In this document: one piece after another, positions 7,523-15,694 of the stretch | Layout: each line of letters begins with the position of its first letter | Position numbering within the stretch: the first letter of the stretch is position 1 | From: Candidatus Saganbacteria bacterium | GTDB lineage: Bacteria > Margulisbacteria > WOR-1 > O2-12-FULL-45-9 | Direction of reading: 5' to 3' | Length of the DNA: 64,000 nt | Assembly (NCBI GenBank): GCA_016932255.1 | Contig: JAFGDE010000005.1 | Span: 1-64,000, forward strand | Translations under genes and position numbers: made by a program | Notes under the pieces: model-generated | The model's database searches: none | The model's input: the letters and a program-made list of their open reading frames with translations, nothing else | Told to the model about the DNA's origin: nothing

Positions 7523-9824
7523 AAAGCTGCTGGTCATTACTTTTATTCTGTCAATCGGCCTGTTTCCTGCTACAGCTTTGACTTTTACCGTGACAAATTG
7601 CGGCCAGGCAGGCCCCGGGTCACTGCGTTATGAGGTCGATCAGGCCAACGCCAATCCGGGCGCGGATGCTATAGAGTTCAATATACCGACCACTGAAGCC
7701 GGGCTGACGACCGAAGCGGGTTATAACTGGTGGAGGATACCGTTCGATAATATTGATTCAACGATAGTCATAACCGGCGACGCAACGACGATCGATGGCA
7801 GCACCCAGCCTAAACCAGCCGGTTTCACCTGGCCGGCCGGGCCAGTGATCCAGCTGGGGGCCCTGGATGCCCTTTCTTATGACGGGATCAGGATCAGCGC
7901 AAATAACTGCCTGATCCGCAGCATCAATATGACAATGATGCCGCATGCTGGTTTTCAATTCGGTTTTGACGACGCGATCGAGATCAACGGCAACAATAAT
8001 ACGATATCCGGCTGTATATTAGGGCTAACCCCCAGCGGGGAAGGGGCCGCCCATGGCAATGTGAACCAGATACGCATCAGCGGCAGCGGTAATATTATAG
8101 GCGGCACGACCGCAGCGGCCAGAAATATTATCAGCCAGTCTTGGAGCGCCTGTATCTATGTCACTGGTGCCAATAACAGGATCATTGGCAATTATATCGG
8201 GACCGATCTTACCGGCACAAAGGATTATGGCTCAGCTTTAAGCAGCGGGGTCAGCTTGCTTGGCCCAAGCAACGAAGTGGGGGGAAGCCTGGAAACCGAA
8301 CGAAATATTATTTCAGGACATACGTATTTCGGCGTTTCCCTGAGCAGTTTAACTGCCGCATATAATAAGGTCAGGGGTAATTACATCGGCACGGACGTGA
8401 GCGGCAGCAACGCTATCAGTAATGGTGTTGGCATTGCTTTGAGCTCGCTGGCGCATTATAACCAGATCGGCGGGCAGGGACAATTTGACGGCAATGTTGT
8501 CGGTTTTAGCGATAATTCGCTTGATCCCCAGTTAGGAGTGGGCATCGGCTGTCTTGGCTCAGTTTATAATTACTTCCAGGGTAATTATGTCGGAGTTAAC
8601 CGGAGCGGGGGCGCAATACCGAACGATAGCATTGGTGTAGCTTTTGCCAGCGGCGCCAGTTATGAATCTTTTGGACCGGGCAATATAGTCAAGAACAGCG
8701 CCTCTTATGGCGTTTTTGTTTCCCCTGAATGTCAGTTTATACTGATCACTCAGAACACAATAGAGTCCAACGCCCTCGATGGCATATTTATTTCACCCGG
8801 AGCGAACAATAATATCGCTTACCCGGGGATCGCCACGGCGGAGTATTTTAATCATTCCGGCCAGGTGATCGCCAGCGGCACATCACCCGCCTCAGCAGTT
8901 ATCGAGTTCTTTATGGTGCCGGCAACGCCCGATCCCAGCGGCAGGGGGGAAGCCGCTTATTATCTTGGTTCAACCGAAGCGAACTCTTCCGGTATCTGGA
9001 GCGCCACTCTTGAAAGCCTGTCGCTTGGTGATACGATCACTGCTACATCATCGATTTATCTGAGCCCGGGCTATACTTCTGAGTTCGCGGAAAATTATAT
9101 CGTTGTGCAGGGGACAACTACCACAACTACGACCACGACAGCTACCACCACGATCACTGGCACAACAAGTACAACCACAACATCAACTACCACGACGACA
9201 ATTGACGGCCAGCCGCCTGAAGTGATAATGCTGATCGAAGGAGCGGCCATTAAAAGTTGTGATTATATCGGCAAACGCCCGGCAGTTGAAGCTGAGATCA
9301 CGGATAATACATCAATAGATGCCGGCTCGGTCAGGGCCTATATAGACGGACAGGAAAGTTCCTATATTACAACGGCTTTCAGCGGCCAGGCCATGGCTAT
9401 CCGTTTCATGCCCGCAGACGACCTGTCGGTCGGGGACCATATTCTCAAGGTCCTGGCCAATGACATTTACGGCAATGCCGGCTGGCAGGAGCTTAACGAA
9501 CTGGAAGTCTCATCTGAGAACGTCAGGGTGGTCAATGACGTGCTGGTCTCGCCTTCGACCTATACGGGAGGTAATGTCAGTCTCGCCTACACATTGAACA
9601 CGGATTCCGCCATCCGTTTGCATCTTATCGGGCCGGACGGGACCGTGCGCTGGACCAGGTCTTTCAGCGCCGGCAGCATGGGCGGCAAGGCCGGCTATAA
9701 TATTGTGGCCTTTAATGGCGTGACCGACCTGGCAGGCCAGCAATTAGGCAACGGCATTTACGTGATCATGCTGGTCGCTAACGGCCGAAACATCGGTAAA
9801 GGGCATCTGGTAGTCTTTGAATGA
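7515..9824 (+). CDS. Secreted beta-helix protein with Thr-rich linker and FlgD-like C-terminus
   Basis: The 769-residue protein is a shorter paralogue of the preceding protein and overlaps it by 8 bases, which indicates translational coupling. Signal peptide about 1-21; CSLREA-like start (NCGQAGPGSLRYEV); parallel beta-helix ~115-440 with NxIIGNYIGT-type coils. A small beta-sandwich follows (~455-533, GTSPASAVIEFF ... GYTSEFAE) that also occurs in the 1421-residue protein. A linker of almost pure Thr (about 535-567, DNA 9117-9200) precedes the shared ~200-residue C-terminal module (PPEV...; GGKAGYN, NGIYVIML, IGKGHLVVFE). The Thr linker may be a glycosylated spacer. The repeated C-terminal module may be an anchoring or secretion signal; its resemblance to FlgD/type IX-like sorting domains is only by pattern. 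Confidence 0.8.
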   Translation: MIKKLLVITFILSIGLFPATALTFTVTNCGQAGPGSLRYEVDQANANPGADAIEFNIPTTEAGLTTEAGYNWWRIPFDNIDSTIVITGDATTIDGSTQPKPAGFTWPAGPVIQLGALDALSYDGIRISANNCLIRSINMTMMPHAGFQFGFDDAIEINGNNNTISGCILGLTPSGEGAAHGNVNQIRISGSGNIIGGTTAAARNIISQSWSACIYVTGANNRIIGNYIGTDLTGTKDYGSALSSGVSLLGPSNEVGGSLETERNIISGHTYFGVSLSSLTAAYNKVRGNYIGTDVSGSNAISNGVGIALSSLAHYNQIGGQGQFDGNVVGFSDNSLDPQLGVGIGCLGSVYNYFQGNYVGVNRSGGAIPNDSIGVAFASGASYESFGPGNIVKNSASYGVFVSPECQFILITQNTIESNALDGIFISPGANNNIAYPGIATAEYFNHSGQVIASGTSPASAVIEFFMVPATPDPSGRGEAAYYLGSTEANSSGIWSATLESLSLGDTITATSSIYLSPGYTSEFAENYIVVQGTTTTTTTTTATTTITGTTSTTTTSTTTTTIDGQPPEVIMLIEGAAIKSCDYIGKRPAVEAEITDNTSIDAGSVRAYIDGQESSYITTAFSGQAMAIRFMPADDLSVGDHILKVLANDIYGNAGWQELNELEVSSENVRVVNDVLVSPSTYTGGNVSLAYTLNTDSAIRLHLIGPDGTVRWTRSFSAGSMGGKAGYNIVAFNGVTDLAGQQLGNGIYVIMLVANGRNIGKGHLVVFE

Positions 9825-10201
9825 CGAACATAAAAGGCATCGGCGTGGATATAATCGAGCTTGAACGCATCCGCGAGGCGGTCGAAACATACGGCGAGGC
9901 TTTTCTGAAGCGGGTCTACACGGAAAACGAGATCGCTTACTGCTGCCGCAGGAAGATTTACCGTATCCCTGAGCTGGCCGTGCGTTTTGCGGCCAAGGAA
10001 GCTTACTCCAAGGCGATCGGTCGCGGTATCAAAGGGTTTGGCCGGCCTAACAACGGCATTAACTGGCAGGATATCGAAATTATCAATAACCTGCACGGCA
10101 AACCCTTGCTTTCGCTCAATGGAATGGTCTCCGACAAGGCCCATGTCAGTTTATCTCATTCAAGGGATTATGCTATAGCAACGGTCTATGTTGAAGAGTA
10201 A
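9821..10201 (+). CDS. acpS: Holo-[acyl-carrier-protein] synthase
   Basis: This 126-residue enzyme transfers 4'-phosphopantetheine from coenzyme A to apo-ACP, activating it for fatty acid synthesis. The N-terminal GVDIIELERI carries the metal-binding Asp, and RFAAKEAYSKA carries the conserved Glu and Lys. SLSHSRDYAIATV is the usual C-terminal strand. Length is normal for bacterial AcpS. Its ATG overlaps the stop of the surface-protein gene (ATGA), and its end overlaps nnrD by 14 bases, so a housekeeping gene is translationally coupled to a surface-protein gene. The acpS-nnrD order is common in many bacteria. Confidence 0.95.
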   Translation: MTNIKGIGVDIIELERIREAVETYGEAFLKRVYTENEIAYCCRRKIYRIPELAVRFAAKEAYSKAIGRGIKGFGRPNNGINWQDIEIINNLHGKPLLSLNGMVSDKAHVSLSHSRDYAIATVYVEE

Positions 10202-11000
10202 AATCAGAAATTTATTGCCAAAACGGAAAGCCGGCACGCATAAGGGCGACTACGGCAGGGTCTTGATCGCTGCCGGGTCAAAAGGCATGACCGGCGCGGC
10301 GGTGCTGGCTTCCCGGGGCGCTCACCGCACCGGAGTCGGGCTGACCTATCTGGCTGTGCCTAAACCTATCCTGGATTATGTCGATGCCATGACTCCGGAG
10401 ATCATCACTCTGCCTTTCTCTGAGATCAAAAAGATCAAAGCTGATGCTTATGCTATTGGTCCGGGACTGCGTGTTTCACTTAAGACCAAGCAGCTGCTAA
10501 AAGAACTGGCCGCTTATCCAAAAACATTGGTCGTCGACGCTGACGCGCTCAATGTCATTGCTAAAGCTCCTGGTCTTATCAAAAAGACCAAAGCCTCACT
10601 GATCATGACGCCTCATCCTGGCGAGATGGCCCGTTTGCTCAAAAAGAGCACGGCATATATCCAGTCCAACCGTTTAAAAGCCGCTTGGGAAGCTGCCAAG
10701 AAGTTCAAATGCGTCATGGTCCTGAAAGGCAGCCGCACAGTCGTGGCCGATCCTCACGGCAAGACCTTTATCAATAATACCGGCAATCCCGGCATGGCTT
10801 CAGCCGGGGTGGGCGATATCCTGACGGGCATGATCGCCGGTCTGGCAGCCCAAGGGTTGTCCGCCTGGGATGCGGCCGTTGTCGGCGTTTATCTGCATGG
10901 CCTGGCCGGAGATCTGGCTGACAAGGATAAAGGCGAATATGGTATGATAGCATCAGATGTAGTGGAGAAGATCCCTTATGCCATACAGAGAAGTCGCTGA
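10188..11000 (+). CDS. nnrD: ADP-dependent NAD(P)H-hydrate dehydratase
   Basis: The 270-residue enzyme of the ribokinase-like fold repairs hydrated NAD(P)H at the cost of ADP. The glycine-rich AGSKGMTGAAVLASRGA near the start and GNPGMASAGVGDILTGMIAG near the C-terminus (catalytic GVGD region) identify it. Only the dehydratase domain is present; the NnrE epimerase domain that is often fused at the N-terminus is missing, and no separate nnrE is seen here. It overlaps acpS by 14 bases and mlaE by 23 bases. Confidence 0.93.
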   Translation: MLKSKIRNLLPKRKAGTHKGDYGRVLIAAGSKGMTGAAVLASRGAHRTGVGLTYLAVPKPILDYVDAMTPEIITLPFSEIKKIKADAYAIGPGLRVSLKTKQLLKELAAYPKTLVVDADALNVIAKAPGLIKKTKASLIMTPHPGEMARLLKKSTAYIQSNRLKAAWEAAKKFKCVMVLKGSRTVVADPHGKTFINNTGNPGMASAGVGDILTGMIAGLAAQGLSAWDAAVVGVYLHGLAGDLADKDKGEYGMIASDVVEKIPYAIQRSR

Positions 11001-11757
11001 AACAGTCGGCAACAGGATGATCGACATCCTGGAAGAGCTTGGCCGGATCACAGGACTGGCCGGAGCTGCCTTGCGCGACATAATCCGCGGCAAAATAAAC
11101 GCGAAACTAACGCTGGACCAGATGGTCAAGATCGGCGTTGATTCACTGCCCCTGGCGCTGATCACGGCGGCATTCATCGGCATGGTCTTTGCCGTGCAGA
11201 TCGCTTCCGAGTTCGTGCGTTTTGGCGCCGGCAAGTTCGTCGGCGGTGTCATGAGCATTGCCATGGCCAGGGAGCTGGGCCCGGCGGTCACCGGCATAGT
11301 CGTTGCCGCCAGGGTCGCGGCCTCGATCACTGCTGAGATCGGCACCATGAAGGTCTCCGAACAGGTCGACGCGCTGGAATCTTTAGGCGCCAGCCCGATC
11401 AGATACTTGGTCATTCCACGGCTGATCGCCACGACCCTGATGCTGCCGCTCTTGACCGTCTTGACCATAATCACCGGATTTTTCGGCGGCTATCTCGTGG
11501 CAGTCACGGTCAGTAAGATTAACGGCGTCCAGTATATGGAAACAGCCCAGAGCCTGGCCAGTCTCTGGGACGTTTACGGCGGCTTGATCAAAACAGCTGT
11601 TTTCGGCGTAATCATAGCCATTATTTCCTGTTATAAAGGCTTGACCACCAGGGGAGGGGCCAAAGGAGTGGGTGAGTCGACCACTTCTTCGGTCGTTATT
11701 ACTCTTATCAGCCTGTTCATTGTCAATTATTTCCTGTCGATCATTTTCTTTAAATGA
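10978..11757 (+). CDS. mlaE: MlaE-family ABC transporter permease
   Basis: The 259-residue integral membrane protein is the permease of an MCE-type phospholipid transporter and acts in the inner membrane with MlaF and MlaD. Several membrane segments are seen (starting ALITAAFIGMVFAVQIA). The conserved stretch MARELGPAVTGIVVAARVAA and the EIGTMKVSEQVDAL motif are diagnostic for MlaE (DUF140). The start overlaps nnrD by 23 bases; an internal ATG at 11017 is possible but has a weaker ribosome site. Its stop overlaps the mlaF start. Confidence 0.94.
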   Translation: MPYREVAETVGNRMIDILEELGRITGLAGAALRDIIRGKINAKLTLDQMVKIGVDSLPLALITAAFIGMVFAVQIASEFVRFGAGKFVGGVMSIAMARELGPAVTGIVVAARVAASITAEIGTMKVSEQVDALESLGASPIRYLVIPRLIATTLMLPLLTVLTIITGFFGGYLVAVTVSKINGVQYMETAQSLASLWDVYGGLIKTAVFGVIIAIISCYKGLTTRGGAKGVGESTTSSVVITLISLFIVNYFLSIIFFK

Positions 11758-12479
11758 TAAACCTGAGCAAATTAACCAAATATTTCGGTAAATTGAGGGT
11801 CCTAGAGAATGTTGATCTTGAGGTCCAGCATGGAGAATCGGTCGCTGTCATCGGGCCGTCGGGCTGCGGTAAAAGCACCCTCCTGCGTTTGCTCATCAGG
11901 CTGGAGGACCCCACCGCCGGCAGAATATATGTTGACCGCCAGGATATCAGCCGTTTGAGCGATGAAGGTCTGATCCGGCTGCGCAGTAATATCGGTATGG
12001 TCTTCCAATCATCTGCTTTGTTCGATTCCATGAACGTCTATGATAACGTGGCTTTTGCCCTGCACCAGCGCGGCAAGCGAAATGAGGACCAGATCAGAAG
12101 GATCGTCAGGGAGAAATTGCGTCTGGTAGAGCTGGAGGGCACGGAGGACCTGATGCCTGATGAACTTTCTGGCGGCATGAAGCGCCGGGTCTCGATCGCC
12201 CGGACCCTGGCGTTCGATCCCAAGATAATCCTCTACGATGAGCCGACCACGGGACTTGACCCGATAACTTCTGTTACCATTGAGGATTTAATGATAAAAT
12301 TGAGCCGTGAGCTTAAGGTCACGTCGATTGTTGTGACCCATGTCATGCAAACAGTCTACCGCACGACCAAACGGATCCTGATGCTGCATGATGGCAGGTT
12401 CATTGAAACTGGTACTCCCGAACAGACTAAAAGCTCGAAAGATCCAATAGTCAAAAAATTTATTACAGGAGGCTTATGA
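11754..12479 (+). CDS. mlaF: MlaF-family ABC transporter ATPase
   Basis: This 241-residue ATPase energises the MCE lipid transporter. Walker A is GPSGCGKST (about residues 33-41), the Q-loop is in GMVFQSSALFD, the signature is LSGGMKRRVSIAR, Walker B is IILYDEPTTGLDP, and the switch His is in IVVTHVM. Gene order mlaE-mlaF-mlaD, each with 4-base overlaps, fits a single translated unit. Confidence 0.95.
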   Translation: MINLSKLTKYFGKLRVLENVDLEVQHGESVAVIGPSGCGKSTLLRLLIRLEDPTAGRIYVDRQDISRLSDEGLIRLRSNIGMVFQSSALFDSMNVYDNVAFALHQRGKRNEDQIRRIVREKLRLVELEGTEDLMPDELSGGMKRRVSIARTLAFDPKIILYDEPTTGLDPITSVTIEDLMIKLSRELKVTSIVVTHVMQTVYRTTKRILMLHDGRFIETGTPEQTKSSKDPIVKKFITGGL

Positions 12480-13600
12480 TGTCGCTTTCAACTGCGGCTA
12501 AAGTAGGGATACTGACCATCATCGCTCTGATCGCCCTGGCGCTGGTCAGCGTCTGGAAGACCGAGTTCTTCATGGTCAAGGAGGGTTATCAGCTGACCGG
12601 ATCGTTCAACAATATCGAAGGCCTGACCCAGGGCTCGGAAGTACGCTTCCGCGGCTTCAAGGTCGGCAAAGTGATGAAGATCGATCCAGGACCGCTCGAC
12701 ATCAAGGTCTTTGCCGTGATCGACAAGAACATCAAGGTCCCGGTCGATTCTCAATTACGGGTCTCATATGACGGGATCGTCGGCCAGAAATATCTGGAGG
12801 TCAGGCCGGGCACGTCTGAAGTCGCCTATAAGTCGGGGGATGTGCTAGAAGGCGTTAAAACCTCGGCTATCGTTGATTTTGTCGATGTCGGCACTCAGAA
12901 CCTGATGGAAAGCAAGCGAATTCTGGAAGATATCAGGATCATGCTTGAGGATCCCCGGCTGCAGCAGGCCCTCTACGGCACTGTTTACGCAGCACAGAAC
13001 GTGGCGGTGGAAGCCGACCTGTTGACCAAGGAACTGAGAAAGACTAACCAGGGCATCAGCGATATAGTGGCCGATCCCAAATTTCAACAGAACGTCAAGG
13101 GCACGATCTCTGAGACAGAGAAAACACTCTCTTCAGCCAACAAGTTTTTTGATTCGGTCGGCAAGATCAATATGCGCGCTTCAGCCGGGCTTGATATCGG
13201 CACCAGGGCCAACGCGGTCCAGGGGGATATCGATATCATCCGGGATGAAAGTAATTATTTTCGGGTCGGCATGGGTGAGGGGCCGACCAGGAGCATAGGC
13301 CTGCTCGACTTGCTGTTCACTTCAAGGCTGAACGAGGCCTGGAGCTACCGCATCGGCGTTATCAATAACCAGATCGGCGGCGGCGTGGCGTTGTTCCCGG
13401 GACCGGTAAGCGTCTTGCGCGGCGATATCTATGACATTAACAATCCGCGGCCGAATTGGCCCAAGGTCAGGTTCGGCTACGAGCACGAGCTGAGGAACTA
13501 TATGGACCTGGCACTCAAGGCTGATGACGTGCTCAATGAAGGCAACCGCAACTTTACTTTCGGCATCAAGGTCAAACCGCCCGGGTCAAAAGTCTTTTGA
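12476..13600 (+). CDS. mlaD: MlaD-like MCE protein with beta-rich C-terminal extension
   Basis: The 374-residue protein is the substrate-binding MCE component. A single N-terminal membrane helix (about 9-26) anchors it, and the MCE domain follows (about 35-115: GLTQGSEVRFRGFKVGKV, VSYDGIVGQKYLEVRPG). A helical/coiled segment spans ~120-220. The last ~150 residues are unlike short MlaD proteins: alternating polar/hydrophobic strands (ASAGLDIGTR, NYFRVGMGEG, SYRIGVINNQIGGGVAL, VRFGYEHELRNYMDLALKAD, FTFGIKVKPP) that end in a terminal Phe. This looks like a small outer-membrane beta-barrel, as has been described for the MlaD of diderm Firmicutes such as Veillonella. If so, the protein could bridge both membranes. 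Two ATG codons stand in tandem at the start, overlapping mlaF. Confidence 0.88.
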   Translation: MMSLSTAAKVGILTIIALIALALVSVWKTEFFMVKEGYQLTGSFNNIEGLTQGSEVRFRGFKVGKVMKIDPGPLDIKVFAVIDKNIKVPVDSQLRVSYDGIVGQKYLEVRPGTSEVAYKSGDVLEGVKTSAIVDFVDVGTQNLMESKRILEDIRIMLEDPRLQQALYGTVYAAQNVAVEADLLTKELRKTNQGISDIVADPKFQQNVKGTISETEKTLSSANKFFDSVGKINMRASAGLDIGTRANAVQGDIDIIRDESNYFRVGMGEGPTRSIGLLDLLFTSRLNEAWSYRIGVINNQIGGGVALFPGPVSVLRGDIYDINNPRPNWPKVRFGYEHELRNYMDLALKADDVLNEGNRNFTFGIKVKPPGSKVF

Positions 13601-15204
13601 ATCGGAAACGGTTGATATTAACTTGTGTTTTTCTGGCCCTTTTTACGGGTCTTATCAAGGCTGAGGAAGGCGCGCGCTTCAGCATACAGGTAAACGGCAC
13701 TAAACTGACGATCACCGCACCCGGCAGCTATACTGCCTCAGGCAAAAGGGTCTTTAAAGATAGTGCCAAGAAATTACGAGTTAAGGCGTACTATGGCGAT
13801 CTGGTCGTCAAGGCCAATATAATTAAATGGGATCAAACAAGCCAATCCTTGGAATTGGTTGATGGGTTCGAAGGCAAATTCCAGAATTATCATCTGACCG
13901 GCGATTATCTCAGGATAAACGCCAAGACCGGGACTTTTTCGGGCTATGACCTTAAGTTCAGTTACCTGAGCGCTTTTTTCTTTGGCGAAGAATTTACGTT
14001 TTACGGCGACCAGGTCGAGGTCAAGAATATCTCGGCTTCCCCCCTGGATTTCCCTGTTTTCCGGCTTTTCGTTGGCGAGATCGATATGTTCCCGGGTTAT
14101 TCTCTGGCCCAGAAGAACATTTTAAAGTGCTTTGAGCTGCCGTTTTATTATGTGCCGCTCTATGTCCAGGACAGCCGGCGCAATCATTATCAGCTTGATT
14201 TCCCTGCGCCCAGCTTCAACAGCGACATCTTTCACGGCACTTACGGCTTTGTCAGCAGCCATTATTTTCTCAATAAATACCATTATGGCGATATTTCGTT
14301 GGGCTATTCTGATCAGGACGGACCAGCTGGCGGCATCAAACATCTTTACAGGATCTCGGACCATGTGCAAACCATGGCCCAGGCCACGGTTTGGGAAAAG
14401 GGCAGGGTCAAACTAAGGACTTCCGGCATTATCCAGGTCTTTGACGAGCCGAAACGTTTGAGGGGGATGACATTCTGGCAGCAGCATGAACTTGAACAGG
14501 AGACTGCCGGCATTGAGCCAAAACTCAGTCTATTGGGCGATGTGACGATAAATGAAGAGATCGAGCGCAGTATCATTGACCGTACGCCGGACCTGTGTTT
14601 CAGCGGCACTTTGCACGGCATATTATATAATCATCAATATACGATCACTCCAAAACTTGAGGCCGGTCATATCAAGGAAAAACGCATTTATCCTGAATCT
14701 GCTCCTGCCCAGGATGTTGATCGTGAATATGAACGAACCAGAGGCTCGGTAAATTTCACGTATTTTTTAGAAACGCCGCAGTTACGGCTTTATAACATCC
14801 AAAAAGCTTTGCTGGAGGTTGATTATGAGCATGCTGTATACTTGCCTGGATCGCAGGATCGTGGCTTGATGGAAACATCCCTGACCGTGCGGAGGCCTAT
14901 TTTTATTCCAGTGGGCCTGTTCTATGAGGCATCTTTGACCAAGAACCTGCTTAAGTACGGCCAGAGCCCGTTCTTTTTTGAGGAATACGGCCGTTTAATG
15001 GACAGCGGGGCAGTGGACCTTTATATAAAGAACCCCTTTATGATGACCGGGGCGCAGTATATTTATGACTTTTCCCGCGGTGAACCCTATAATGAGATCT
15101 ATTATTTCGGCCTGCGCGCCAGCGATAATTATTTTACCTTCCAATATAACCGCCGCATGGGTTCCTGGGAGCTGGCTTTCACTAACAAAGAAGACGCTTT
15201 TTAA
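13597..15204 (+). CDS. OstA/LptD-like outer-membrane protein
   Basis: The 535-residue protein has a signal peptide (about 1-22, ending LIKAEEG). A TTG start overlaps the mlaD stop. Residues ~30-150 look like an OstA/LptA-type beta-jellyroll: repeated strands of the type VKANIIKWDQTSQSLEL ... YLRINAKTG. The remainder, with many aromatic-ended strands (YHYGDISLGYSDQDG, GAQYIYDF, YFTFQYNRRMGSWEL), resembles an LptD beta-barrel. It is shorter than proteobacterial LptD and has only two Cys, after a Cys in the signal peptide, so no LptD-style disulfide network. LPS or lipid insertion at the outer membrane is the family role. Coupling to mlaEFD suggests a joint function in lipid traffic; that link is inferred. 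Confidence 0.72.
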   Translation: MNRKRLILTCVFLALFTGLIKAEEGARFSIQVNGTKLTITAPGSYTASGKRVFKDSAKKLRVKAYYGDLVVKANIIKWDQTSQSLELVDGFEGKFQNYHLTGDYLRINAKTGTFSGYDLKFSYLSAFFFGEEFTFYGDQVEVKNISASPLDFPVFRLFVGEIDMFPGYSLAQKNILKCFELPFYYVPLYVQDSRRNHYQLDFPAPSFNSDIFHGTYGFVSSHYFLNKYHYGDISLGYSDQDGPAGGIKHLYRISDHVQTMAQATVWEKGRVKLRTSGIIQVFDEPKRLRGMTFWQQHELEQETAGIEPKLSLLGDVTINEEIERSIIDRTPDLCFSGTLHGILYNHQYTITPKLEAGHIKEKRIYPESAPAQDVDREYERTRGSVNFTYFLETPQLRLYNIQKALLEVDYEHAVYLPGSQDRGLMETSLTVRRPIFIPVGLFYEASLTKNLLKYGQSPFFFEEYGRLMDSGAVDLYIKNPFMMTGAQYIYDFSRGEPYNEIYYFGLRASDNYFTFQYNRRMGSWELAFTNKEDAF

Positions 15205-15694
15205 GGCCCGCAGCCCGGGCCGGGGCATTAAACCACTTGAAAAACCCGCTAATTTCTATGTCGCATAATATATCTTATGTCAAGTTATGACCAGTTGATG
15301 ATTAGGTAGATTTTAGCTATTTTACGCCAAATTAAACACCACTAAATACTTATCCCCATTGGTTGTCTACAGCTGTTCTGGCGTTATTGGCTTATTGATG
15401 CCCTACACTATATATGGCGTTGTTTGAGAAATGACCGGTAATAATTTTTTCTTACGCACCCTATTACATGTTTAGCTCAAAGATCCAGGTCCCCCGGACC
15501 CAGCCATTTTTTTTATTGTATTCAAGGCTATGATCAGCTTTCATGCCTGAATCATCACCAGTTAGTCTATCTAGTGGTCAAAGTGCTAAATTGAGGCAAA
15601 ATGCGGGTTTTGACAGCTTGAGAAATTCGATTATAGCCGCGTTAGGATTTCCAGAGAAACCCAGGTAAGCTAACTCTTGAGTTGATTTTGCGGT
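15205..15694 (+). other. 490-bp non-coding gap between convergent genes
   Basis: This stretch lies between the end of the LptD-like gene (plus) and the end of the C39-like peptidase locus (minus). It is richer in A/T than the flanks. No reading frame with gene-like composition, tRNA-like cloverleaf or repeat seen elsewhere in the window was found. A GC-rich inverted stretch follows the LptD-like stop (about 15206-15226) and a weak terminator-like hairpin is at 15488-15514. The rest holds nothing I can identify. Confidence 0.6.
15488..15514 (+). terminator. Possible rho-independent terminator
   Basis: A short GC stem GGTCC-CCC-GGACC is followed after six bases by eight T residues. It lies between convergent genes, where a terminator is expected. 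The stem is short and the T-run is displaced, so the call is weak. Confidence 0.3.

Noticed and set aside
9117-9200. ACN-rich tract as a microsatellite or CRISPR-like repeat
   Set aside because: It is in frame and encodes a Thr-rich linker with varied codons, so it is a protein spacer and not a DNA repeat array.
15205-15694. Possible small RNA or small gene in the large intergenic gap
   Set aside because: Neither a stable extended fold nor a plausible ribosome site plus reading frame was recognisable by eye.
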